This document shows positions 28,642 to 38,046 of a stretch of DNA of 64,000 bases, one piece after another (positions within the stretch are counted from its first letter, which is position 1; the number at the start of each line of letters is the position of its first letter). Below the pieces are notes generated by a model that searched no databases, had not been told where the DNA came from, and worked only from the letters and a program-made list of their open reading frames with translations. The translations under genes and the position numbers were made by a program. This stretch comes from Winogradskyella undariae (GTDB lineage Bacteria; Bacteroidota; Bacteroidia; Flavobacteriales; Flavobacteriaceae), in contig NZ_JABTEL010000008.1 in the NCBI RefSeq assembly GCF_013285155.1, forward strand, positions 124,001 to 188,000, given 5' to 3'.

Positions 28642-28664
28642 TGCAAAAATAGCGTATTTTTGCA
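28642..28664 (+). promoter_or_regulatory. Palindrome containing a -7 element before the rlmL-like gene
   Basis: TGCAAAAATA (28642-28651) and TATTTTTGCA (28655-28664) form a perfect 10-bp inverted repeat around GCG. The right arm contains TATTTTTG (28655-28662), an exact TAnnTTTG match, 21 bp before the ATG. It may be promoter plus operator. Confidence 0.4.
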
Positions 28665-28682
28665 ATTTATTTGACGGAACTC

Positions 28683-29846
28683 ATGGACAATAATTACAAG
28701 ATGTTAGCCAAGACTTTATTTGGCTTCGAAGATATTTTAGCAAATGAACTTACACAACTCGGTGCTACGCAAGTAGAAAAAGGAGTTAGAAATGTAAGTT
28801 TTGTAGGAGATAAAGGTTTTATGTATAAAGCAAACCTTGGTCTTAGGACAGCTATTAAAATATTGAAACCTATCCATTCTTTTAGAGTGACAAGAGAAGA
28901 GGATCTTTACAAAAACGTAAAGAACATGAAGTGGGAAGAATATTTAAAGGCTACAGGTTCTTTGGCAGTTGATGCTACGGTTCATAATAGCGTGTTTACA
29001 CATTCACAATACACAGCTTTAAAAACTAAAGATGCTATTGTAGATCGTTTTAGAGAAAAAGAAGGTGTACGTCCTGATGTAGATTTACGTTTTCCAGATT
29101 TAAAAATTAATGTTCATATAGATCGTCAGCGTTGTACAATTTCTTTAGATACTTCTGGAGAATCATTACACAGACGTGGTTACAAATCGGCTACCAATAT
29201 TGCACCGATTAATGAAGTTTTAGCAGCAGGATTAATAATGTTGAGCGGTTGGGATGGTCAATCTGATTTTATGGATCCGATGTGTGGTAGTGGAACTATG
29301 TTAGCAGAAGCAGCGATGATTGCTTGTAATATTCCTCCAAATTTAATGCGAAAAGAGTTTGGTTTTGAACGTTGGGAAGATTGGGATGTAGATTTATTTG
29401 AAAAAATAGAAGAATCGTTACTTAAGAAAACACGAGATTTTCATCATAAAATATTAGGTTACGATAAATCTCCTTCAGCCGTTGTTAAAGCTAAGGAAAA
29501 TATGAAGAATGCTCATTTAGATGAATTTGTACATATTCAGCATGAAGATTTTTTCAAAACTCAAAAATCAGGTGATGAGAAACTACATATGGTTTTTAAT
29601 CCTCCGTATGGAGAACGTTTAGATAACTTAAATGTTGAAGAGTTTTACGGAGATATTGGGTCTACTTTAAAGCATGGTTACCCAAATACCAATGCTTGGT
29701 TAATTACTTCTAATCTTGAAGCTTTAAAATTTGTAGGATTAAGACCTTCAAGAAAGATAAAAGTATTTAATGCTAAACTTGAAGCTAGGTTAGTAAAATA
29801 CGAAATGTACGAAGGAAGTAAAAAGACTAAGAAGCAAGTTGATTAG
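28683..29846 (+). CDS. THUMP-domain class I RNA methyltransferase (RlmL N-terminal-like)
   Basis: About 387 residues. A THUMP RNA-binding domain at the N-terminus (FGFEDILANELTQLGA) is followed by a Rossmann methyltransferase with FMDPMCGSGTMLAEAA and the catalytic NPPYGERL. It resembles the N2-guanosine 23S rRNA methyltransferase half of RlmL (G2445). The frame opens with a TTG at 28671, but the ATG at 28683 gives the family start. Confidence 0.9.
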   Translation: MDNNYKMLAKTLFGFEDILANELTQLGATQVEKGVRNVSFVGDKGFMYKANLGLRTAIKILKPIHSFRVTREEDLYKNVKNMKWEEYLKATGSLAVDATVHNSVFTHSQYTALKTKDAIVDRFREKEGVRPDVDLRFPDLKINVHIDRQRCTISLDTSGESLHRRGYKSATNIAPINEVLAAGLIMLSGWDGQSDFMDPMCGSGTMLAEAAMIACNIPPNLMRKEFGFERWEDWDVDLFEKIEESLLKKTRDFHHKILGYDKSPSAVVKAKENMKNAHLDEFVHIQHEDFFKTQKSGDEKLHMVFNPPYGERLDNLNVEEFYGDIGSTLKHGYPNTNAWLITSNLEALKFVGLRPSRKIKVFNAKLEARLVKYEMYEGSKKTKKQVD

Positions 29847-29955
29847 TCTTAAATAGATAATCAGTTAGTAATTTTGTTTTAGAGGAATCGCTTTATCAAT
29901 CTCAGTGATTCCTCAATGTAAATTTGTGTTATAGTTGGTAGTAATGAAGTCTATT

Positions 29956-30432
29956 TTAGTTTTCTAATTCCTCTAGTTGTAGGTTATAGTCATATTGTAA
30001 ATCTTCATGTAGCACACTTATTTTTTTCTTAATAGACAATACTTGACGTTCATATAAGTTGTTTAAGGTTATATTTTTATGAATGGAAGGTTTTAAAGTG
30101 TTCATTTGCTCACAAAAATAGAGTAGAAGCTCTACTTCTGTGGTTTTCTTTAAAGAATAGCGGCTATAAACTCTAATTTCTCTCAAAATTTTACGGATAG
30201 TTTTCTTCATATAGAAGTAACTGTCTGTATTGATGCCTTCAAATAATGCATCTAAACTTAATTTTACACTGGCAATATATCCATCTTCATCATGAGATTC
30301 AAATAGTAAATAGGTGAGTAGTGCTTTATTTTCTTTTTTGAATTTCCCCAAACGTAAACACAATTCTAAGAGCTCTTCTTGAGAAAGGTGTTTTAGCTCT
30401 TTTTTTATAGTGACAATAGATTCTATCTTCAT
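29956..30432 (-). CDS. Hypothetical helical protein
   Basis: I do not recognise a family. The 158 residues are charged and almost wholly helical by composition (e.g. LSQEELLELCLRLGKFKKEN), with no membrane segment, signal or cysteine cluster. The start is a clear ATG at 30432. It follows the PPK2 pair, separated by a terminator, so it is probably expressed on its own. Confidence 0.7.
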   Translation of the reverse strand: MKIESIVTIKKELKHLSQEELLELCLRLGKFKKENKALLTYLLFESHDEDGYIASVKLSLDALFEGINTDSYFYMKKTIRKILREIRVYSRYSLKKTTEVELLLYFCEQMNTLKPSIHKNITLNNLYERQVLSIKKKISVLHEDLQYDYNLQLEELEN

Positions 30433-30449
30433 GTTATAAAATTAATGTT

Positions 30450-30478
30450 AAAAAAGAAAGAAGGCAATAATGCCTTCT
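30450..30478 (-). terminator. Rho-independent terminator after the PPK2 pair
   Basis: On the minus strand AGAAGGCA, loop TTAT, TGCCTTCT, then TTCTTTTTT. It lies 30 bp past the stop of the second PPK2 gene. Confidence 0.88.
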
Positions 30479-30507
30479 CTAATTTTATTGAAATCAATTA
30501 CTTTATT

Positions 30508-31317
30508 TTATTCATTCAAAAGTTTTTTCATGGATTTATGTCTAATTCCATCTAGATCTTTAGTTTCGTAGGGTATTTTTTTTAAAATATATTCAAAAGC
30601 AGTGATTCTTGCATTGGTTTTACGGTTGGCTTTTATAACCTTCCAAGGTGCTGAAACTTGTGTTTTTTCAAACATAACCTCTTTATATTTTGTGTATTCA
30701 TCCCATAATGAAATAGCACGCCTATCTACATCGCTATATTTCCATTTTTTTATAGGTGTACTTACAATGTCTTTAAATCTTCGCTCTTGTTCATTCTTTG
30801 TTATAGAAAAATAGAGTTTAAGTAAATAGATACCAGAATCTTGAATCATTTTTTCAAATTCATTCACTTGTCCCATAAAGATATTGTACTCTTTTTTTGT
30901 ACAAAATCCATTAACAGGTTCTACAACAGCTCTATTATACCAACTTCTATCAAAAAATACAATTTCACCATCATTAGGTAAACGGTTTATATAACGTTGA
31001 AAATACCATTGTCCCATTTCGGTTTCATTTGGTTTAGGTAAAGCTACAACACGGATGGCACGTGGCGGTAAATGTTGAATAACACGTCTTATAGCACCAC
31101 CTTTTCCTGCGGCATCTCTTCCTTCAAAAAGAATAATTACCTTTTTATTATTCTTAGCAACCCACTGTTGAAGAATAAGCATTTCTTCTTGAAGCTTTTC
31201 TAGGCGCTTTTCATATTTTACATTGTTAAGCGTTTTTTCAATATTTAGTTGCTTTTGGCGCAATAAGGCTTCAATTCCCTTTTTTGTATTTAGAAGTTGT
31301 AAGTTTTTTTCGGTCAT
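30508..31317 (-). CDS. ppk2: Polyphosphate kinase 2 (PPK2) family protein
   Basis: A 269-residue PPK2: Walker A FEGRDAAGKGGAIRR near residues 62-76, lid-type PPRAIRVVALPKP, and Walker B FFDRSWYNRAVVEP. PPK2 enzymes transfer phosphate between polyphosphate and nucleotides, often favouring synthesis of NTP or NDP. It is the downstream member of a tandem pair 17 bp apart; the two paralogues keep all visible motifs. Confidence 0.93.
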   Translation of the reverse strand: MTEKNLQLLNTKKGIEALLRQKQLNIEKTLNNVKYEKRLEKLQEEMLILQQWVAKNNKKVIILFEGRDAAGKGGAIRRVIQHLPPRAIRVVALPKPNETEMGQWYFQRYINRLPNDGEIVFFDRSWYNRAVVEPVNGFCTKKEYNIFMGQVNEFEKMIQDSGIYLLKLYFSITKNEQERRFKDIVSTPIKKWKYSDVDRRAISLWDEYTKYKEVMFEKTQVSAPWKVIKANRKTNARITAFEYILKKIPYETKDLDGIRHKSMKKLLNE

Positions 31318-31334
31318 CTTTAAAGAGAATTTTA

Positions 31335-32189
31335 TTATTGGTCAAGTTGATCTGTGTTTCTAAAATAACGCTGTACAATATTGGGATCTGGTAAAAGTGA
31401 TTTGCAATTACTTCCTTTATTATCGTAATCAAACATGCTTAAAACATATTTAATGCTTTCTAATCGTGCACGTTTTTTGTCGTTAGATTTAATAACGACC
31501 CAGGGACTGAATGAATTGTGAGTTCTAGAGAACATTTGATTTTTGTAAGTTGTAAACTCATTCCAAAGTTCCTGGCCTTTTTCATCAACAGGACTAAATT
31601 TCCATTTTTTGAGAGGACTTTTTAAGCGTTTTTCAAACCGACGTTGTTGTTCTTCTTTAGATACAGAAAACCAAAATTTAATTATTATAGTTCCATTTTC
31701 GTAGAGCATATGTTCAAATTCTGGTACTTGAATCATAAAGCGGTTATACTGTTCTTTAGAACAAAAGCCCATAACAGGTTCTACAACAGCTCTATTATAC
31801 CAACTTCTGTCAAAGAAAACAATTTCTCCGGCATTAGGAAGTTCTTTTATATAGCGATTAAAATACCATTGACTTTTTTCTATCTCAGTCGGTTTGTTTA
31901 AGGCAACAATTCTACGAGCTCTTGGGTTAAGGTGTTCTGTAAAACGTTTAATTGTTCCTCCTTTTCCTGAAGCATCTCTACCTTCAAAAATAATGGCTAT
32001 TTTTTTCTTTTCTTTTTGTACCCAATGTTGAAAATCTACCAGTTCTGCTTGTAAAGGGAGTAATTCTTGTTCATAAGCATATTTTTCTAAAGCAATTTTA
32101 AATGTTGGGTTATCATCTTGGTGCTTTTCAATATAATCGACCAAATCGGCCTTCTTTTTAAACGTATTAAGAATTTCCTCTGTAAGCAT
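31335..32189 (-). CDS. ppk2: Polyphosphate kinase 2 (PPK2) family protein, first paralogue
   Basis: A 284-residue PPK2 with Walker A FEGRDASGKGGTIKRF and Walker B FFDRSWYNRAVVEPVMGFC. It differs from its neighbour in the N-terminal 40 residues and the C-terminal tail. Possible division of labour (nucleoside mono- versus diphosphate substrates) cannot be decided by eye. Upstream member of the operon. Confidence 0.93.
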   Translation of the reverse strand: MLTEEILNTFKKKADLVDYIEKHQDDNPTFKIALEKYAYEQELLPLQAELVDFQHWVQKEKKKIAIIFEGRDASGKGGTIKRFTEHLNPRARRIVALNKPTEIEKSQWYFNRYIKELPNAGEIVFFDRSWYNRAVVEPVMGFCSKEQYNRFMIQVPEFEHMLYENGTIIIKFWFSVSKEEQQRRFEKRLKSPLKKWKFSPVDEKGQELWNEFTTYKNQMFSRTHNSFSPWVVIKSNDKKRARLESIKYVLSMFDYDNKGSNCKSLLPDPNIVQRYFRNTDQLDQ

Positions 32190-32263
32190 ATGTTGTGGGT
32201 TAATAATTGAGTGTGAAAGTTATAAAAAATAAATTAATGATAAAATTTGAAATATTATTCTAC

Positions 32264-32303
32264 AAAAAAAAACCTTCTTTTAAATTAAAGGAAGGTTTTT
32301 TTT
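32264..32303. terminator. Bidirectional-looking terminator after the E1 gene
   Basis: An inverted repeat AACCTTC...GAAGGTT extended into poly-A at 32264-32272 and poly-T at 32296-32303, with an AT-rich inner stem. On the minus strand it directly follows the E1 stop at 32320. Confidence 0.85.
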
Positions 32304-32319
32304 GTTGTAAATAAGGTTG

Positions 32320-34731
32320 TTATCTCAGTTTAGGATAGTTTGAAGGGTTTGATTCATTCATAACGTCATAAACTGCTTCAAAAATATCTTCGGTTGATGG
32401 TTTAGAAAAATAATCACCATCTGTACCATAAGCTGGTCGGTGTTGTTTAGATGTTAATGTTTTTGGTGAGCTATCTAAATATTGAAAAGCATTTTGCTTA
32501 TTTAATATCTCATTTAAAATATATGCAGAACCTCCACCAGATACATCTTCGTCGATAATCATTACACGATTAGTTTTTGAAATACTTTTCACAATATCAT
32601 GATTAATATCAAAAGGTAATAGCGATTGTACATCAATAATTTCTGCATCAATGCCTACTTGTACCAATTCTTTTGCAGCTTTTTCTACCAGACGTAGCGT
32701 AGAACCGTAAGAGACTAAAGTAATGTCATTACCTTCTCTAATTGTTTCTACAACACCTATTGGAGTTTTAAATTCACCAATATTATTTGGTAATTTTTCT
32801 TTTAAACGGTAACCATTTAAACATTCTATAACTAATGCAGGTTCATCACTATCTAGAAGTGTGTTGTAAAAACCTGCTGCTTTTGTCATGTTTCTTGGCA
32901 CTAATAAATGGATTCCTCTAATTAAGTTTAGAATCCCGCCCATTTGTGAGCCCGAGTGCCAAATACCTTCTAAACGGTGCCCTCTTGTTCTTACAATTAA
33001 TGGTGCTTTTTGGCGTCCTTTTGTTCTGTATTGAACAGTTGCCAAATCATCACTCATAATTTGAAGCGCATACATAATGTAATCTAAATACTGAATCTCA
33101 GCAATAGGTCTTAATCCACGCATTGCCATCCCAATTCCTTGTCCGATAATTGTAGCTTCTCTAATGCCCGTATCTGCAACTCTAAGTGCTCCATGTTTTT
33201 CTTGAAGTCCTTCTAGTCCTTGATTTACATCTCCGATATAGCCTGCGTCTTCTCCAAAAATTAAAGCTTCAGGATAGTTGCTGAAAATTGCATCAAAATT
33301 TTCTCTTAAAACCACACGTCCATCAACTTCTTCAGCTAAAGGATCGTAAGTTGGGAGTATTTCAGTTTGATTTAAAGCACTTTGTTCTGACTGGCTATGT
33401 AGATGCGAACTGTATTTTGGTTGTATAATTTCAAAATAGTTTGTAATCCAATTTTGAAGTGCTACTTTTTCTGGTGATGTTTCAGAAACAACATAGCGTA
33501 ATGCCTTTCTTGTTGCAGAAAGGATGTTTTTTCTTAATGGCTCATTAAAGCTTTCTAATTCGTTTTTTAATTTTGTAATAAAAGCACTATTAGTACTAGA
33601 GGTTGCTAAGTTTTCTAATAAAACAAGCGCTTCTTTTCGCTCTGCTATAATAGGATTAATTATGGCTGCCCAAGCTGCTTTTTTACCTTCTCTTACGGTT
33701 TTTTTAATACTGCGTTCTAGCGCTGTTAATTCTTCATCTGTTGCAATATTATTTGCAATCATCCAAAGACGCATTTGAGCATTACAATCGTATTCTGCTT
33801 CCCATTTTAAACGTTCTTGATTTTTGTAACGTTCATGAGATCCTGAAGTAGAATGTCCTTGTGGTTGCGTTAATTCTTGAACATGAATCATTACAGGGAT
33901 ATGTTCTTTTCTAGAGATTTTAGCGGCACGTTGGTAAGTGTCTATAAGTTCAGGATAATTCCATCCATCTACTCTAAAAATTTCGTAACCCTTTTCTTTT
34001 TCATTGCGTTGAAATCCTTTTAATATTTCAGAAATGTTTTCTTTTGTTGTTTGGTGCCTTGCGTGTACTGAAATTCCGTACTGGTCATCCCAAATGCTAA
34101 TTACCATTGGCACTTGTAATACACCTGCTGCGTTTATCGTTTCAAAAAATAAACCTTCACTTGTACTCGCGTTACCAATAGTTCCCCAAGCAATTTCATT
34201 TCCTTCTTTAGAGAATTTAGTCGTATCTATTCCATCTACTTCTCTGTATATTTTAGAAGCTTGTGCTAAACCTAAAAGTCTTGGCATTTGACCTGCAGTT
34301 GGAGAAATATCTGCACTTGAATTTTTTTGTTCAGTAAGATTTTTCCATTGTCCGTTTTCATCTAAGCTATGTGTTGTAAAATGGCCTCCCATTTGGCGAC
34401 CTGCAGACATTGGTTCATTACTTAGGTCGGTATCGGCATATAAACCCGCAAAGAATTGCTCAATGGTTAACTCACCAATAGCCATCATAAAGGTTTGATC
34501 TCTATAATAACCCGATCTAAAATCACCATTTTTAAAGGCTTTTGCCCATGCGATTTGAGGGATTTCTTTTCCGTCACCGAATATTCCGAATTTTGCCTTA
34601 CCAGTAAGTACTTCTCTACGACCTAATAAACTACATTCTCGGCTAGTAACTGCCAGTTTGTAATCGTTTAAAACTTCCGTTTTAAAATCGTCAAAAGTAA
34701 TCTCTGTTTTAGTCTTAGAATCTGTATTCAT
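32320..34731 (-). CDS. Fused alpha/beta E1 subunit of an alpha-ketoacid dehydrogenase
   Basis: An 803-residue fusion of E1-alpha (about 1-400) and E1-beta (about 455-803; FGEDAGYIGDVNQGLEG, TGIREATIIGQGIG, WHSGSQMGG). The E1 component decarboxylates a 2-oxoacid, most likely branched-chain, on thiamine pyrophosphate. The TPP motif, classically GDG...NN, reads GTIGNASTSEG (183-193) and DDQYGIS (215-221). This variant appears to be normal for the flavobacterial form I recall. No E2 or E3 gene is nearby. Confidence 0.88.
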   Translation of the reverse strand: MNTDSKTKTEITFDDFKTEVLNDYKLAVTSRECSLLGRREVLTGKAKFGIFGDGKEIPQIAWAKAFKNGDFRSGYYRDQTFMMAIGELTIEQFFAGLYADTDLSNEPMSAGRQMGGHFTTHSLDENGQWKNLTEQKNSSADISPTAGQMPRLLGLAQASKIYREVDGIDTTKFSKEGNEIAWGTIGNASTSEGLFFETINAAGVLQVPMVISIWDDQYGISVHARHQTTKENISEILKGFQRNEKEKGYEIFRVDGWNYPELIDTYQRAAKISRKEHIPVMIHVQELTQPQGHSTSGSHERYKNQERLKWEAEYDCNAQMRLWMIANNIATDEELTALERSIKKTVREGKKAAWAAIINPIIAERKEALVLLENLATSSTNSAFITKLKNELESFNEPLRKNILSATRKALRYVVSETSPEKVALQNWITNYFEIIQPKYSSHLHSQSEQSALNQTEILPTYDPLAEEVDGRVVLRENFDAIFSNYPEALIFGEDAGYIGDVNQGLEGLQEKHGALRVADTGIREATIIGQGIGMAMRGLRPIAEIQYLDYIMYALQIMSDDLATVQYRTKGRQKAPLIVRTRGHRLEGIWHSGSQMGGILNLIRGIHLLVPRNMTKAAGFYNTLLDSDEPALVIECLNGYRLKEKLPNNIGEFKTPIGVVETIREGNDITLVSYGSTLRLVEKAAKELVQVGIDAEIIDVQSLLPFDINHDIVKSISKTNRVMIIDEDVSGGGSAYILNEILNKQNAFQYLDSSPKTLTSKQHRPAYGTDGDYFSKPSTEDIFEAVYDVMNESNPSNYPKLR

Positions 34732-34787
34732 TATTGGAAACGTTTTTTTGTATAATACTAGATAAATAATTTAGATTAATGTAATAG

Positions 34788-34803
34788 TTCGTTTTAAAAC
34801 GAA
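34788..34803. promoter_or_regulatory. 16-bp palindrome in the E1 leader
   Basis: TTCGTTTTAAAACGAA is a perfect palindrome about 57 bp upstream of the E1 ATG and downstream of its predicted start of transcription. It could be an operator or an RNA hairpin. Confidence 0.4.
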
Positions 34804-34902
34804 TTGAAAACATATAATTATATATGAATTAGAGTTTTCGATTCTAAACCAAAACTATTTTTAGAAGTAGAATCTGTATTTTATAATTTATCTAGCTTAT
34901 TG

Positions 34903-34933
34903 CAAAAGTACAAAAAATAAAAATTTTACACAA
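34903..34933 (-). promoter_or_regulatory. Bacteroidetes promoter of the E1 gene
   Basis: On the minus strand TTG (34933-34931), 20 bp, TACTTTTG (34910-34903), a full match to the TTG-N19-21-TAnnTTTG pattern. It implies a leader of about 165 nt. Confidence 0.6.
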
Positions 34934-35035
34934 TATAGATTTGTGTTATGTTGTTGATGAATTCTTATTAATATGTCGTTTTTATTGAGAATAATTTAAT
35001 GTAAGAGTTTATTTTAACGCTTAATTAAGAATGTA

Positions 35036-37876
35036 TTAATACCACTTTCTTCTGAAGAGTCCTAGAAGTACTTGTGGGTCAACTGTGAACATAAAACGTA
35101 TATGCTGACTGTACTGAGGTTGTGCAATTTCCCAACCTAAATTTGAGTAAATAGGGAAGTAGATTTCAAAATAATCTTCAACAAGGCTAAGGCGAATACC
35201 AGAGTCATAAACAAATTGAGAATTTGTAAACTTGTTTTTTACCAAACCTAGATCTCCATAAGCTTGAATATATCTCCAAATGGACGTGCTAAAATTAGCT
35301 GTAGTCATCCATTGATTTGCAAATGGTGTGTCTAATTTAGATTTAAATCCTCCTTCTGCAATAATAATTTGTTGACTAAATAAACCGGCAGCTTCAGAGC
35401 GTCCTAAATAATTGAAATCAAATAAATAATCGGTTGGTCTGTCTAAGGCAAAGCTGAAATAATTAGAATTAGGATTCGTATTATTTTCTAAGAAATAACC
35501 TGCGAAAAATCTAAAGTTAATATTTCTATTGCTTTTAGTGAGCTTTCTAAATTCGTAATTAAAAGTAACTTTACTAAACTTATCGGCAATCTGTATGTCT
35601 GTAAATAATTTAGAATAATTAATAACTCCTGGATTAGAATGTGAATACCTTAAGCTAAATACACCATAATTTGGTTCATCTAAAATAACAGTAGCATCAT
35701 CTCCCAATTCTCTTTTAATACTTACATATCTCGCAGAAATTTGATCGGTTTGGTTAGATCTTATGTAATCGTCATTTCTAAAACTTAATGATATAGAAGG
35801 TCTTATTCTTGTAAAAAAGGCATCTTTAGCAAAAGATTGGTAACCGGCAGAAATCCCATAGGTAATATCGTATAGATTTTGATCTTCAATATTGTGTGAG
35901 TAAAAAATGGACGTAGAGCCTGTAAGTGTTCTAGATTTTGTTGCGTATTGTGGTGAGAACCTATAATTAAGACGCTTTCTTAAGATGGTCTTGTTGTATA
36001 CTTTTGTACCTAAGGTTAAGCCATCATAAATATTATTAAATTCTACCAAAGGCATAAAGAATATCTGATTGTAATTAGGGTCTTCGATGTCTTTAAATAA
36101 ACGAAATTGCAAAGGCTTATTGTTTAAAAAAGAACCGTTTACAGCTTTATAGTTATCACGCTGATTATATTCTGGAATAACATTATCATAATCGAGAACA
36201 AATTTATCAGTACTATCTTTAGGTAAAGTTATTGTCTTTTTACCTTCTATATTTTCTACCCATAATTTACCAATTACAGAATCGTTTTTTAGTTTAAAAA
36301 CTGATATTGGCATAGTGTTATCTCTTTTATTCTTTAGAGTTAATTGTAAAGAATCTTCTAAAGTTTTAATAGACGAAATTTTAAAGTCTATTTTTTTGCG
36401 CGTATCCAAATAGTCAGTAAAAAACCAACGAATGTCTTTTGTTGTTTTAGAACTTATATAGGTTTCAAAATCATTAAGAGAAACTGTTTTTAATTGATAG
36501 GTTTTTAAAAATTCAGTAAGATGATCAGGTAAATTAATATCGTCTGTAAATTGATCTAGGTAGTTAAGTCCTACACCTGCTTTATACTTACCTGCAATAT
36601 TGGTGTTGAATTTGGTAAGAGAATCTTTAGAAGTGGTTAAAGGCTGATCTCTATTTTTTCTTGCAATTTCCATAGAATATAGAAAATACTGAAAATTGAA
36701 ATCTAAATCTGCAGCATGAAAAGCTCTAATTCCCCAAACATCAGCTAAGGTTCCTAGCAGTTTCATATCAGGATAATTCTCTTCAACATAATTAATTAAA
36801 TAATAAACCTGAAGCCCTTCACTTAACCAATGCTCTTTTCTTGGGTTAAGTAATAGAATATTATCAATATATTTTTTTAATGAGGTTTTAAGTAGTTTTA
36901 ATTCATATTGAAACTCATCTGGGAAAGGTCTAAAAAATGAAGGCAACTGATTTAATCCATAAAGCTGATCTCTTTGATAATCTATAGAGGTAACTAATAA
37001 CTTTTTGTGCGGATATTTACCAAGATGTTTAGTTAAGTATTGTGTAATTTTATCTGTAATTAAAGCTTTTTGTGGTCCTATTAATCCTTTTTCTTTAATG
37101 TTTGTAGTTAATAAAAAATCATCAGTTTGAACAGAACTATATGTTGGTGATTTATGAAGTGATAAGTAGGTTTCTATTCTGTTTTCTCCACTTAAAATAG
37201 TGGTTTTTGTATTTTCTGTGTTATTAAAACTAGTAGTATTAAAATCAAGCTCAGTGGTTACTTTATAATTTTTAGGATATGTAATGTTTATTGATAAATC
37301 TGCTTTAGGAACAAATAAATCATCCAAGTTTTTATTGCTATAATAATTCCATTTACCGTTGTAAACAGCAGGAGTTATGTACCAATATTTTAAATCGAAA
37401 TCTTGCTCTTTTGTAACTCCGTAATTCGTGAAAGTGGCATCAGGAAGTGTAATTTGATAGTTAAGACTTATTCTGTAAGATTCTCCTGGTAAAACAGGGT
37501 GAAGTAAATCTACTTTTATGACATCTATATGAGATTCTAAACGTTCAAAGTTTAGAGAATTACCTGTAGGGTTTTTTATAGATGCTATTGTGGTAAACCC
37601 ACGCTGTTCATCTTTTGCTAAATGAAATTTGGTACTAAACTCTTCTTCAAAACGTTTTGCTAACGGTGTAGATTTAGTAGAGTAACTGTTGTTCCAATCA
37701 CTAAGATAAATTGTTTTTAAGGTGTCTTTAGATTCATTTTTATAAACGATGGCTTGCGTTATTGCAATCGTTTTAGTTTCTACACTAACATTTGCATTAA
37801 TATCAATTATGTTTTGAGCAATAAGAGTAGTGCTGAAAACAATGAAAAGTACAGATATGTAATGTAGCTTGTTCAA
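35036..37876 (-). CDS. M1 aminopeptidase-like domain fused to an outer-membrane beta-barrel
   Basis: A 946-residue exported protein (signal MNKLHYISVLFIVFSTTLIAQ, TTG start). Residues about 20-530 follow the M1-peptidase plan, with the second motif WLSEGLQVYYL at 350-360 where WxxEG is expected. The region that should hold HExxH (about 320-340, FQYELKLLKTSLKKY) lacks it, so the domain may be inactive. Residues about 600-946 alternate as in an outer-membrane barrel and end in an aromatic residue (FRRKWY). Possibly a surface-binding or assembly factor. Confidence 0.75.
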   Translation of the reverse strand: MNKLHYISVLFIVFSTTLIAQNIIDINANVSVETKTIAITQAIVYKNESKDTLKTIYLSDWNNSYSTKSTPLAKRFEEEFSTKFHLAKDEQRGFTTIASIKNPTGNSLNFERLESHIDVIKVDLLHPVLPGESYRISLNYQITLPDATFTNYGVTKEQDFDLKYWYITPAVYNGKWNYYSNKNLDDLFVPKADLSINITYPKNYKVTTELDFNTTSFNNTENTKTTILSGENRIETYLSLHKSPTYSSVQTDDFLLTTNIKEKGLIGPQKALITDKITQYLTKHLGKYPHKKLLVTSIDYQRDQLYGLNQLPSFFRPFPDEFQYELKLLKTSLKKYIDNILLLNPRKEHWLSEGLQVYYLINYVEENYPDMKLLGTLADVWGIRAFHAADLDFNFQYFLYSMEIARKNRDQPLTTSKDSLTKFNTNIAGKYKAGVGLNYLDQFTDDINLPDHLTEFLKTYQLKTVSLNDFETYISSKTTKDIRWFFTDYLDTRKKIDFKISSIKTLEDSLQLTLKNKRDNTMPISVFKLKNDSVIGKLWVENIEGKKTITLPKDSTDKFVLDYDNVIPEYNQRDNYKAVNGSFLNNKPLQFRLFKDIEDPNYNQIFFMPLVEFNNIYDGLTLGTKVYNKTILRKRLNYRFSPQYATKSRTLTGSTSIFYSHNIEDQNLYDITYGISAGYQSFAKDAFFTRIRPSISLSFRNDDYIRSNQTDQISARYVSIKRELGDDATVILDEPNYGVFSLRYSHSNPGVINYSKLFTDIQIADKFSKVTFNYEFRKLTKSNRNINFRFFAGYFLENNTNPNSNYFSFALDRPTDYLFDFNYLGRSEAAGLFSQQIIIAEGGFKSKLDTPFANQWMTTANFSTSIWRYIQAYGDLGLVKNKFTNSQFVYDSGIRLSLVEDYFEIYFPIYSNLGWEIAQPQYSQHIRFMFTVDPQVLLGLFRRKWY

Positions 37877-38046
37877 TTATAGAGTTTTGAATTATAAAGA
37901 TTTAAAAGTGTTTTTTTTGAACTGACCATATTATTAATGGCTAGCGATTCATTTTTAAAACTACTTTATTAACTTGAATAGCAAGTATATGATTTGTTAG
38001 CGTAGTGTCCAAGTTAATGTTTTGTGAAATTTGACAATTCTATATG

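Larger units (their letters stand above)
34732..35035. other. 304-bp AT-rich gap upstream of the E1 gene
   Basis: No gene is visible. It holds the E1 promoter (34903-34933) and a perfect 16-bp palindrome at 34788-34803. It also holds a TTAGA...TCTAA inverted repeat near 34828-34846 within the predicted E1 leader. Confidence 0.5.

Noticed and set aside
29882..29914. Hairpin (GAGGAATC / GATTCCTC) after the RlmL-like gene
   Set aside because: It has an 8-bp stem but a 17-nt loop and no T run on either side, so it is not called a terminator.
37968..38018. ATTAACTTG...CAAGTTAAT inverted repeat
   Set aside because: The arms are 9 bp with a 33-nt spacer in AT-rich DNA; likely chance.
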